A DNA stretch of 5,963 nucleotides from Methylocystis echinoides (lineage in GTDB: Bacteria > Pseudomonadota > Alphaproteobacteria > Rhizobiales > Beijerinckiaceae): NCBI RefSeq assembly GCF_027923385.1, contig NZ_BSEC01000010.1, forward strand, positions 1 to 5,963, given 5' to 3'. The notes under the pieces are model-generated. The model did no database searches and was not told the DNA's origin. It saw nothing but the letters and a program-made list of their open reading frames with translations. The position numbers were made by a program, and so were the translations under genes. Shown piece after piece: positions 1 through 5,119 of the stretch. Position 1 is the first letter of the stretch, and every line of letters begins with the position of its first letter.

Positions 1-2
1 AC

Positions 3-107
3 ATCGAGGGCTACTACAATCGGCAACGCGTCCACTCGGCACTCGGCACTCGGCACTCGGCACTCGGCTACCTCACGCCCGAGCAAGCCGAGAGGACCGC
101 GAAATGA
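3..107 (+). CDS. IS3-family transposase (OrfB), C-terminal fragment with a 7-residue repeat insertion
   Basis: The open frame from position 3 reads IEGYYNRQRVHSALG, then TRHSALG, then YLTPEQAERTAK and a TGA stop. IEGYYNRQRVHSALGYLTPEQ is the familiar end of the rve (DDE integrase) transposases of the IS3 family, so the protein cuts and rejoins IS ends as the OrfAB product. The catalytic residues lie upstream, outside the window. The segment TRHSALG is an extra copy not expected in the family. It comes from five tandem copies of the heptamer CACTCGG (33-67), where two are enough to encode HSALG. The added 21 bp keep the frame, so the protein is not truncated, but the spacing of its C-terminal segment is changed. 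Family assignment is firm; whether the enzyme is still active cannot be seen. Confidence 0.85.
   Translation: MEGYYNRQRVHSALGTRHSALGYLTPEQAERTAK
33..67 (+). repeat. Tandem heptamer repeat (CACTCGG)5 inside a transposase gene
   Basis: Five perfect, uninterrupted copies of CACTCGG begin at 33, 40, 47, 54 and 61. Seven is not a multiple of three, so gain or loss of one copy would shift the reading frame. Three extra copies (21 bp) restore it, which is the state seen here relative to the usual HSALG-YLTP reading. It has the form expected of replication slippage. Confidence 0.95.
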
Positions 108-140
108 TCCCCCTGTGTCCGCGACACCGAGGGAGGATCA

Positions 141-340
141 GCGCCATCCTCATCCCTGTTACGAACGCTATCGAGTCCCTGGACGCCTCGCTGCGCCGGG
201 CTGTGCGCGCCAGCGGCCACCTCCGACCGACGACACCATACTGAAATTGCTCTACCTGGTCTTGAACCGCTCCGAGAAGGCGTGGAAGATGGGCCTCTCA
301 TGAGTAGATCATGGCCAAGGCGCAGTTCGCTTCCATGTGA
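141..340 (+). pseudogene. IS256-family transposase remnant (C-terminal part, frameshifted)
   Basis: Three successive reading frames together reconstruct the C-terminal region of an IS256-family (Mutator-like) transposase. Frame one (161 to about 217) reads TNAIESLDASLRRAVRASGH, matching the family TTNAIES...LRKAVRxRGHFP block. A missing base near 217-226 moves the homology to a second frame, which reads TDDTILKLLYLVLNRSEKAWKM (226-290). An extra base near 291-298 returns it to the first frame, HE-stop-IMAKAQFA (299-331), where TAG at 305-307 replaces the Trp usual at this spot. A TGA follows at 338-340. The N-terminal two-thirds and all upstream catalytic residues are absent. It is a dead relic, trimmed on its left by the IS3-family end, and marks the locus as an old insertion target. 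Confidence 0.85.
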
Positions 341-391
341 AGCATCCATCCAAGCTTCAGGGCTGAGACTGCATGTCCAAGTAATAACCGC

Positions 392-643
392 GTGTCGCCA
401 GCGCGCGCACTTTTAGTTAGGTTCAGCTCGACGCCAAAAATAATTAGATCGCTGCCTCCGCCACGTTTTATCGATGTCGCACCCGACAGCTCTCCCTTAG
501 AAGTCAGGCACATGCTCGCCACTCAACCTGTAAATCATCCAAGCTCCGATCTTATGGAGGAAAGTCTTCGAAGCGTCAGCGACGCCAGGGAACTCTCCTA
601 TTCGGAACAAGAAAGCGTATCGGCCAACGAACATCGGCACTAG
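392..643 (+). CDS. Doubtful small hypothetical protein (83 aa)
   Basis: A GTG-initiated frame encodes 83 residues starting MSPARALLVRFSS and ending SANEHRH before TAG. I do not recognise any family, signal peptide or membrane segment. Its second half is polar and acidic (SSDLMEESLRSVSDARELSYSEQES), which could belong to a real protein but is not diagnostic. There is no convincing Shine-Dalgarno sequence before the GTG, and overlapping - strand frames are equally long, which argues for a chance frame. It could also be the remains of a gene broken by the surrounding IS activity. I list it only because no other gene covers this stretch. Confidence 0.15.
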   Translation: MSPARALLVRFSSTPKIIRSLPPPRFIDVAPDSSPLEVRHMLATQPVNHPSSDLMEESLRSVSDARELSYSEQESVSANEHRH

Positions 644-678
644 CCTGCCCAACCGACACGACCGCTCGAGCATTCCAA

Positions 679-710
679 CATGTCGTATAATGGTAGGACA
701 TGCAATGCAT
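679..710 (+). promoter_or_regulatory. Candidate exoF promoter: TATAAT inside an inverted repeat
   Basis: A perfect TATAAT hexamer sits at 686-691. It lies between CATGTC at 679-684 and its exact reverse complement GACATG at 697-702, separated by 12 bp. A second, overlapping dyad, ATGCA-A-TGCAT, follows at 700-710. No TTGACA-like hexamer lies 16-18 bp upstream (the position holds CGCTCG-type sequence), so if this is a promoter it is probably activator-dependent or weak. The inverted repeat straddling the -10 would suit a dimeric regulator. It would give exoF a leader of roughly 85 nt. The sequence features are seen; the regulatory role is inferred. Confidence 0.4.
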
Positions 711-772
711 CTCAAGATTGGCGAGAATTTTCGGCGCTGCGTGAAATCAGTCTTGGAAATTTGAACAAAATG

Positions 773-778
773 AAGGAG
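773..778 (+). promoter_or_regulatory. Ribosome-binding site that sets the exoF start
   Basis: AAGGAG lies 6 nt before the ATG at 785. It decides in favour of that start over the in-frame ATGs at 680 and 770, neither of which has a comparable site. It also places a signal peptide exactly at the N-terminus. Confidence 0.75.
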
Positions 779-784
779 ATTTTG

Positions 785-2146
785 ATGGCCTTGTGGCATA
801 TTGCCCTGTCTTGCGCTTGGATGATGGTCAGCATACTTTCAGCTACGGCTACAGAAGCTTCAAGTCAGTACCTGCTTGGCCCACAGGATCGCCTGACGAT
901 CCGTGTGTATGACCTACGCCGCAATACCGGCGAGGCGTATCCTTGGAGCGCTCTTACAGGTGAGTTTAGCGTTGGGGCAGACGGTACTGTTTCGCTACCC
1001 TTAATCGGACAGATTAAGGCCAATGGCGGCACCACGGCTGATTTAGCGGACGCGATTGGTGCCGCACTCAAACGAGCTGCCGATCTTGCAGAAAAGCCAG
1101 CTGCCTCAGTTGAGGTTCTCACGCATCGGCCATATTATATCACTGGGGCAGTTCAGCAGCCCGGTAAGTATGAGTATCAGCCCGGCCTTACGGTTCTACA
1201 GGCTGTAAGCACCGCACAAGGGCTTATGCGTGGTATAGATCCACGTGTCGCGCGACGCGATGTCGTAATATCTCGTGGAGAGCTGCGAGCATTGTCCATA
1301 GAACGCGTTACGCTTATGTCTAAGCAGGCCCGACTGGAGGCCGAGATTTCTGGAGCAGATGCGATCACGGTAGGTGGTGAACTCAAAGCTTTTGCTAAGA
1401 AAGTAGATATAGATCAGGCCATTCGTGTAGAACAACTCCTGTTCGAGTCGCATCGGAAGTCAGTTCAAGCCGAGACATCAGCAATCGAGCAATCGATTAG
1501 CGCATTTAGAAACGAAATAGCTGCCTTAGAAAACAAGTCAAAAGCGCTGGATCGACAGCTCGAGCTCAGCCGTGGCGAACTGAATTTGGTCAACGATCTG
1601 GTCGCAAGAGGCTTAGCGATTTCTCCGCGAAAACTTGCCGCCGAGCAAAGTCAAACCGCTTTCGAGAGTAGCCGACTCGACGTCCAAGTTGCGCTACTTC
1701 GAGCTCAGCAGAGTCTCACCCGAGCTGAGCGAGACATCATCGAGCTCAAAGGCAAAGCTCGTCGGGAGGCCCTTACAGAATCTGCGGAAACGCGGTCAAA
1801 ACTGAACCAAAATGCCGAGAAACTGCGGACAACCGAACGGCTAGTGTCAGACTCAGAGTTGGATATGCCTGGTGTCTTGGGGGTTAAGAATGGGCCAGTC
1901 GCTCCCCAATTCGAGATTACTCGTAGAAGTGGGGGTAATACGAGCTCCTGGATTGCTCAAGAAAATTCGGTAGTCGAGCCCGGTGACGTAGTTCGAGTTC
2001 TTCTCCTGGGCGATCAGAATACTAAAGCCGATGACATGCCAACCTTACCTAGCCTACGCCACCCAACGGATGCCAACAGCCCAAACCAGGATGCCACGCC
2101 ATCCACGGGCGCAATTCACAAGTCGGCTGAAGGCGTGGGCCGCTAA
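785..2146 (+). CDS. exoF: ExoF-type exopolysaccharide export protein (Poly_export/SLBB with helical hairpin)
   Basis: This 453-residue protein is a Wza/ExoF-like polysaccharide export factor acting in the periplasm or outer membrane. Residues 1-25 (MALWHIALSC... to TATEA) form a signal peptide with a likely cut after Ala25. There is no Cys just after it, so it is not an obvious lipoprotein, unlike Wza. YLLGPQDRLTIRVYD (29-43) through about 115 is the polysaccharide-export domain. YYITGAVQQPGKYEYQPGLTVLQAV (about 117-141) is an SLBB domain. Residues about 170-355 are heptad-rich, with a break near VARGLAISPRKL (about 273-284). This predicts two long antiparallel helices like the hairpins of membrane-fusion proteins. 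A second SLBB-like end (FEITRR... to VEPGDVVRVLL, about 376-407) precedes a polar, Pro/Thr/Asn-rich tail. The arrangement and length resemble rhizobial ExoF (about 420 aa). Its GC is far below that of the flanking IS elements, suggesting transfer. No partner EPS genes remain in the window. A plain Wza-like OPX protein is less likely given the hairpin. Confidence 0.8.
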   Translation: MALWHIALSCAWMMVSILSATATEASSQYLLGPQDRLTIRVYDLRRNTGEAYPWSALTGEFSVGADGTVSLPLIGQIKANGGTTADLADAIGAALKRAADLAEKPAASVEVLTHRPYYITGAVQQPGKYEYQPGLTVLQAVSTAQGLMRGIDPRVARRDVVISRGELRALSIERVTLMSKQARLEAEISGADAITVGGELKAFAKKVDIDQAIRVEQLLFESHRKSVQAETSAIEQSISAFRNEIAALENKSKALDRQLELSRGELNLVNDLVARGLAISPRKLAAEQSQTAFESSRLDVQVALLRAQQSLTRAERDIIELKGKARREALTESAETRSKLNQNAEKLRTTERLVSDSELDMPGVLGVKNGPVAPQFEITRRSGGNTSSWIAQENSVVEPGDVVRVLLLGDQNTKADDMPTLPSLRHPTDANSPNQDATPSTGAIHKSAEGVGR

Positions 2147-3163
2147 TCTGAAGGCGGCAGCAACAGGTAGCTGGAACCTAAAACAGGGAGGGCGAGGTGA
2201 CGAATTTCGAATATTTTTGTTCGAATACCTGACTAGTGAAGCACTACTCTTCCATACTCGGAAACAATGTCCCAATTTAGCTGCGCCAAAGGCCTCATTA
2301 GTGGAGTGCACCCTGTTTGACCGGACAGGCAGCGGGGCGGGTATGGCAGTCCGGCTGAGGTACTCTCGGGGCGAGAGCATGCGCAGGCCGGAATGCGGGT
2401 GGATCGTGTTGTAGTCCTCGAACCAAGCCGGCAGAAGCCGCATCACGGTCTCGGCGTCGGCCAAGATGGCGAGGCGGGCATAGTCGCGCTTGAGCGTCTT
2501 CACGAACGCCTCCGCGATGCCGTTGCTCTGCGGCGAACGCACCGGGGTGAACAGCAGCCGCAGGCCGAGCGCGGCGGCCGTCTGCGCTGTCTCCTTGGCG
2601 ATGTAGGCGGAGCCGTTGTCGGACAGCCACTCGACCGGGTGCGGGGTCTTCGTCGCGCCGAACCGGCGCTCGCAGCAGGCGATCATCAGGTCGCAGACCA
2701 TCTCGGCCGAGACGCCCGTCGTGGTCGCCGACCACGCCATGATTTCACGGTCGCACGCGTCGATGGCAAACAGCACGCGGACGACCGCACCGTCCCGGCA
2801 GCGCAGTTCGAGGTGATCCGAGCACCAGCGCACGTTCGAACGCAACGCCACCACGGTGCCGTCGTGGGTGCGGCCGGGCCGCCGGGCGGTGTGCGGCGCG
2901 AGGGTGAGCCCGTTCGCCTGCAGGATGCGCAGCACCCGCTTGGCATTGACGCTCGCCTCGCCGCGCGAGTGCAGTGCCCGGTTCACCAGTGCGGTGACGC
3001 GGCGATAGCCGTAGCTCGGGCGGGCATCGACGATCGCGCGGATCGTCGGCAGCAGCTGCGCATCCTCGGGCTTGCGGTAGGGACCGCGCGGCTGGGCGGG
3101 GCGGCTCAGGCGCTCGGCCAGGTGGGAGCGGGCCACGCCGAGCGTGTCGGCGACCGCCTTCAC
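2054..3163 (-). CDS. IS3-family transposase OrfB (DDE integrase), running past the IS end
   Basis: This is the catalytic half of the IS2-like transposase, normally made as an OrfAB fusion. From the GTG at 3163 it begins MKAVADTLGVARSHLAERL, followed by an HTH_21-type segment (PSYGYRRVTALVNR, 49-62). The rve domain carries the catalytic triad: D116 (VRWCSDHLEL), D182 (WLSDNGSAY) and E218 (QSNGIAEAF). The D-to-E spacing of 35 residues is canonical. The family block HPHSGLRMLSPREYL (255-269) ends the recognisable part. OrfB of this type is usually about 275-280 aa, but here no in-frame stop occurs before the IS terminus. The frame continues for over 80 extra residues antisense to the exoF 3' end, stopping at 2054. 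A neighbouring frame reads PAACPVKQGALH and stops at 2298, so a small frameshift near the C-terminus is possible. The GTG overlaps the orfA TGA. Confidence 0.8.
   Translation of the reverse strand: MKAVADTLGVARSHLAERLSRPAQPRGPYRKPEDAQLLPTIRAIVDARPSYGYRRVTALVNRALHSRGEASVNAKRVLRILQANGLTLAPHTARRPGRTHDGTVVALRSNVRWCSDHLELRCRDGAVVRVLFAIDACDREIMAWSATTTGVSAEMVCDLMIACCERRFGATKTPHPVEWLSDNGSAYIAKETAQTAAALGLRLLFTPVRSPQSNGIAEAFVKTLKRDYARLAILADAETVMRLLPAWFEDYNTIHPHSGLRMLSPREYLSRTAIPAPLPVRSNRVHSTNEAFGAAKLGHCFRVWKSSASLVRYSNKNIRNSSPRPPCFRFQLPVAAAFRLAAHAFSRLVNCARGWRGILVWAVGIRWVA
2147..2301. other. Gap between exoF and the IS3 element
   Basis: This short AT-richer stretch follows the exoF TAA. It holds a pair of TTCGAATA repeats (2206-2227) and an ATG at 2267 that could begin a gene truncated by the IS. 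No classic stem-plus-T-run terminator is visible. Confidence 0.5.
2206..2227 (+). repeat. Two TTCGAATA copies 14 bp apart (also a small dyad)
   Basis: TTCGAATA occurs at 2206-2213 and again at 2220-2227. The TTCGAA core is self-complementary, so the two copies can also pair as a 6-bp stem around an AT-rich loop. No T-run follows, so it is not a typical intrinsic terminator. It could be a paired regulator site or chance in AT-rich DNA. Confidence 0.45.
2267..2322 (+). pseudogene. Possible 5' stub of a gene interrupted by the IS3 element
   Basis: An ATG at 2267 opens a frame MSQFSCAKGLISGV that runs across the IS3 boundary and stops at TGA within the IS terminus (about 2318-2320). A weak GGA lies just upstream. 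Polysaccharide genes usually continue after exoF, so a downstream gene cut off here by the insertion is plausible. Only a dozen native codons remain, too few to recognise a family. Confidence 0.2.
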
Positions 3164-3540
3164 CGCGAACCGCCCGTCGAACCGCCCCAGGAGCTGAGCG
3201 GCGAGGTCGGTTTTTTTGTGCGGGCGAGGTCGAGCGCCTCCTTCAGGATCTCGACCTCCATGGTCTTGCGCCCGAGCAGACGTTCGAGGTCGCGCACGCG
3301 CCGCTCCAGCTCACGAACCCGGCTGGTGCCGACGACCTCCTCGTCGGCGTGCACGGCCTGATGGCCGCCCTCCAGCATGCGCCGCTTCCACGAGAACAGC
3401 AGGCTGGGCGAGAGGCCGTAGCGGCGGGCGACGAACGACACGGACGAGCCGGGCTGCTGGCTCTCCTCGACGAGGCGGATCTTCTCGGTGGTAGACCAGC
3501 GCCGTCGACGCTGAACGCCGGTCAGGACCTCGCCGTGCAC
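3160..3540 (-). CDS. IS3-family OrfA (IS2-like DNA-binding protein)
   Basis: OrfA has 126 residues from a GTG start (MHGEVLTGVQRRRRW). It contains a helix-turn-helix at about 13-55 (STTEKIRLVEESQQPGSSVSFVARRYGLSPSLLFSWKRR). A leucine-zipper-like coil follows at about 75-105 (VRELERRVRDLERLLGRKTMEVEILKEAL), used for dimerisation and joined to OrfB. The upstream frame stays open into the neighbouring IS66 as far as an ATG at 3618, which would add 26 residues encoded by foreign DNA. I prefer the GTG inside the element because the conserved family sequence begins there, although no good Shine-Dalgarno is visible. Residues T108-K109-K110 sit on the A7 run where -1 slippage leads into orfB. Without slippage translation ends at TGA 3160-3162. 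Confidence 0.8.
   Translation of the reverse strand: MHGEVLTGVQRRRRWSTTEKIRLVEESQQPGSSVSFVARRYGLSPSLLFSWKRRMLEGGHQAVHADEEVVGTSRVRELERRVRDLERLLGRKTMEVEILKEALDLARTKKPTSPLSSWGGSTGGSR
3211..3217 (-). promoter_or_regulatory. A7 slippery site for -1 frameshift between orfA and orfB
   Basis: On the - strand the orfA codons are ACA AAA AAA CCG. Slipping back one base makes the next codons ACC GAC CTC, which continue without a stop for 16 codons into the orfB GTG at 3163 and on through the integrase domain. This is the standard IS3-family way to make OrfAB. The A-run and the frame relation are seen directly; the shift itself is inferred from the family. Confidence 0.85.
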
Positions 3541-3575
3541 CGGCGGGGCGGTCGGATCGAATGTAAGCGCTGTCC

Positions 3576-5096
3576 TCAGGCCACGGCTTTGAGTGCTGGC
3601 GTTGGCTGGTAAGCCCATGGCAGCAGATCATCGAGGTGCCGCTGCGGATGGCCCTCGACGATGCGGGTGATGACGTCGGCCAGGTAGGCCTGCGGCTCGA
3701 CGTCGACAAGCTTGCAGGTCTCAATCAGCGAGGCGATCACCGCCCAGTGCTCGCCTCCGCCGTCAGAGCCAGCAAACAGGGCATTCTTGCGATTGAGAGC
3801 CAGCGGCCGGATCGCGCGCTCGACGGTGTTGGAGTCGATCTCCACGCGCCCATCATCGAGGAACAGGCTCAGCCCCGCCCAGCGGCTATGGGCGTAGCGG
3901 ATCGCCTCCGCGAGGTTGCTCTTGCGGCTCAGGAGGTCGAGCTTCTCCCGCAGCCACGGCTCCAGTGCTTCGACCACCGGCCGGCTTCGTTCCTGACGGG
4001 CCGCCCGTCGCTCCTCGGCCGGACGCCCGCGGATCTCGGCCTCGATCCGGTAGAGCACGGCGATGCGAGAGAGCGCTTCCGTGGCGATCGGCGAGGCGGC
4101 AGCGAGGTCATAGAATTGCCGACGCACATGGCTCCAGCAGTAGGCCAGCCGCACCGCGCCGCCCCTGGCCAAGCTCTCGTAGGCCGCATAGCCGTCGACC
4201 TGGAGCACGCCTGCAAACCCGCAGAGATGCGCGATCGGTCGTGCGGCCGTGCGGTCAGGCGCGTACACGTAGGCGACGCCGGGCGGATCCGTCCCACCCC
4301 AGGGCCGGTCGTCGCGCGCATACGCCCAGAGCTGGCCGGTCTTGGTGCGGCCGCGGCCCGGGTCGAGCACCGGTGCCGTGGTCTCGTCGGCAAACAGCTT
4401 GCCCGAGCGTTTGAGCGTCTCCAGGAGCCGCGCGTGCACGGGCCGGAGGAGGAAGGCGGCGCGTCCGACCCAGTCGGCCAGCGTCGAGCGGTCGAGGCTG
4501 ACGCCCTGGCGGGCGAAGATCTGCGCCTGTCGATACAGCGGCAGGTGGTCGGCGTATTTGGAGACGAGCACCTGCGCGACCAGAGCGTCGGTCGGTAGGC
4601 CGCCCTCGATCAGCCGCGCCGGCGCGGGTGCCTGCACGATTGCGTCCCCGCAGGCGCGGCAAGCGTAGCGCGGGCGCCGGATCACCAGCACGCGTACTTT
4701 GGCCGGCACCACGTCGAGGCGCTCGGATACGTCCTCGCCGATCCGGTGCAAGGCACCCGAGCAGCATGGACAGGCGGTGCTGTCGATATCGACGAGGTAC
4801 TCGACCCGCGGCAGGTGGGCGGGCAGCGCCCCACGGTTCGTGCGCCGCTTGACCCTCCGGGCCTCCTTGGCGGGCTCCGTTTCCTCGGCGGCAAAGCCCG
4901 CGGCCTCGACCTGCTCGGCCTCCTCCAGCCCGAGCAGGAGCTGATCCTCCGGCAGGCTCTCGGCGCGGCGGCCGAAGCGGTGGCGCTGCATCGCCAGGAT
5001 GATCTGGCGCAGCCGCTCGTTCTCGGCGCGCTCCTCGGCGAGCAGCGCCTTGAGCGTCTCGGGATCGTCGGACGAGGGCGAAGCAGGCGCGGCCAC
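3576..5096 (-). CDS. tnpC: IS66 transposase TnpC (DDE)
   Basis: TnpC is the IS66 transposase proper, 506 residues, normal for the family. After a coiled N-terminal part (DDPETLKALLAEERAENERLRQIILAMQRHRFGRRAE, about 10-46) comes a basic linker. A zinc-finger segment then uses C109, C112, C146 and C149. The DDE_Tnp_IS66 core carries D237 (KLFADETTAP), D301 (LQVDGYAAY) and E426 (EIDSNTVERAIRP). The short C-terminal IS66 domain spans about 455-496 (IETCKLVDVEPQAYLADVITRI... DDLLPWAY). The GTG start at 5096 lacks an evident Shine-Dalgarno and lies 3 bp after a 6-bp hairpin, so its translation may depend on ribosomes arriving from tnpB, 68 bp upstream. The stop is 13 bp from the IS end. No truncation or missing key residue is seen. 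Confidence 0.92.
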   Translation of the reverse strand: MAAPASPSSDDPETLKALLAEERAENERLRQIILAMQRHRFGRRAESLPEDQLLLGLEEAEQVEAAGFAAEETEPAKEARRVKRRTNRGALPAHLPRVEYLVDIDSTACPCCSGALHRIGEDVSERLDVVPAKVRVLVIRRPRYACRACGDAIVQAPAPARLIEGGLPTDALVAQVLVSKYADHLPLYRQAQIFARQGVSLDRSTLADWVGRAAFLLRPVHARLLETLKRSGKLFADETTAPVLDPGRGRTKTGQLWAYARDDRPWGGTDPPGVAYVYAPDRTAARPIAHLCGFAGVLQVDGYAAYESLARGGAVRLAYCWSHVRRQFYDLAAASPIATEALSRIAVLYRIEAEIRGRPAEERRAARQERSRPVVEALEPWLREKLDLLSRKSNLAEAIRYAHSRWAGLSLFLDDGRVEIDSNTVERAIRPLALNRKNALFAGSDGGGEHWAVIASLIETCKLVDVEPQAYLADVITRIVEGHPQRHLDDLLPWAYQPTPALKAVA

Positions 5097-5099
5097 GAA

Positions 5100-5119
5100 G
5101 CGGATGAGAGCAGATCCGC
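5100..5119 (-). promoter_or_regulatory. Hairpin immediately before the tnpC start
   Basis: GCGGAT and ATCCGC (5100-5105 and 5114-5119 on the + strand) are exact reverse complements around an 8-nt loop. In the tnpC mRNA this stem ends three bases before the GTG at 5096, where a ribosome-binding site would be. It could limit tnpC translation unless ribosomes finishing tnpB disturb it. A chance hairpin cannot be excluded in DNA this GC-rich. Confidence 0.4.

Larger units (their letters stand above)
1..140 (+). mobile_element. 3' end of an IS3-family insertion sequence (partial)
   Basis: The left edge of the window cuts through an IS3-family element; only the last part of the transposase gene and the right terminus are present. 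After the stop codon at 105-107 the sequence forms an imperfect dyad. GTGTC at 115-119 pairs with GACAC at 123-127 around a 3-nt loop, and TGATCC at 105-110 mirrors GGATCA at 135-140. Read inward from 140 the strand begins TGATCCTCCC, which fits the TG...CA ends of IS3-family elements, so I place the right end at about 140. Decayed IS256 sequence starts immediately after it. The exact boundary is inferred, because the left end and any target duplication lie outside the window. Confidence 0.6.
341..784. other. Leader/intergenic region before exoF, no well-supported gene
   Basis: This stretch separates the IS256 relic from the exoF start and has visibly lower GC than the IS elements. The longest + frame here is a GTG-started frame at 392-643, listed separately as doubtful. 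On the - strand, frames at 298-522 and 497-799 are comparable in length and have no family signature. No tRNA-like or rRNA-like sequence was recognised. The right end contains the TATAAT/dyad element at 679-710 and the exoF ribosome-binding site. The region is probably the 5' leader of exoF plus degraded DNA. Confidence 0.5.
2302..3562 (-). mobile_element. IS3-family element, IS2-like group
   Basis: The element contains orfA and orfB in overlapping frames joined by an A7 slippery site. Its OrfA has the IS2-type LLGRKTMEVEILKEA segment. The end near orfB is marked by TGTTTGACCGGACAGGC at 2314-2330, with TGGAG/TGCACCC just outside, so the true edge lies at 2302-2314. The other end, read inward from 3562, is ATTCGATCCGACCGCC. 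Aligned with 2315-2330 it matches at 10 of 16 positions, as expected for imperfect IS3 ends. That end directly abuts the IS66 terminus and lies only about 22 bp before the orfA start, so a few terminal bases may have been separated by the IS66 insertion. No flanking target duplication was found. Confidence 0.75.

Noticed and set aside
33..67. CACTCGG tandem copies considered as a CRISPR-like or origin iteron array
   Set aside because: The copies are contiguous with no spacers, and they lie inside a transposase reading frame that explains the sequence.
105..140. Imperfect hairpin considered as an intrinsic terminator of the IS3 transposase
   Set aside because: No T-run follows the stem, and the position fits an IS terminus better.
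680..784. Longer exoF starting at ATG 680
   Set aside because: That ATG lies inside the dyad/TATAAT element, lacks a ribosome-binding site and would bury the signal peptide 35 residues from the N-terminus.
2031..2414. + strand frame of 127 aa spanning the exoF 3' end and the IS end
   Set aside because: It overlaps exoF in a different frame, crosses the IS boundary and has no recognisable domain.
2393..3361. Long + strand open frame (322 aa) opposite orfA/orfB
   Set aside because: It is antisense to a clearly recognisable DDE transposase. It is rich in Arg, Gly, Ala and Val, as expected for the complement of a GC-rich gene, and shows no domain.
3636..4598. Long + strand open frame (320 aa) opposite tnpC
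   Set aside because: It is a shadow of the tnpC coding strand in high-GC DNA; tnpC has the full set of IS66 motifs.
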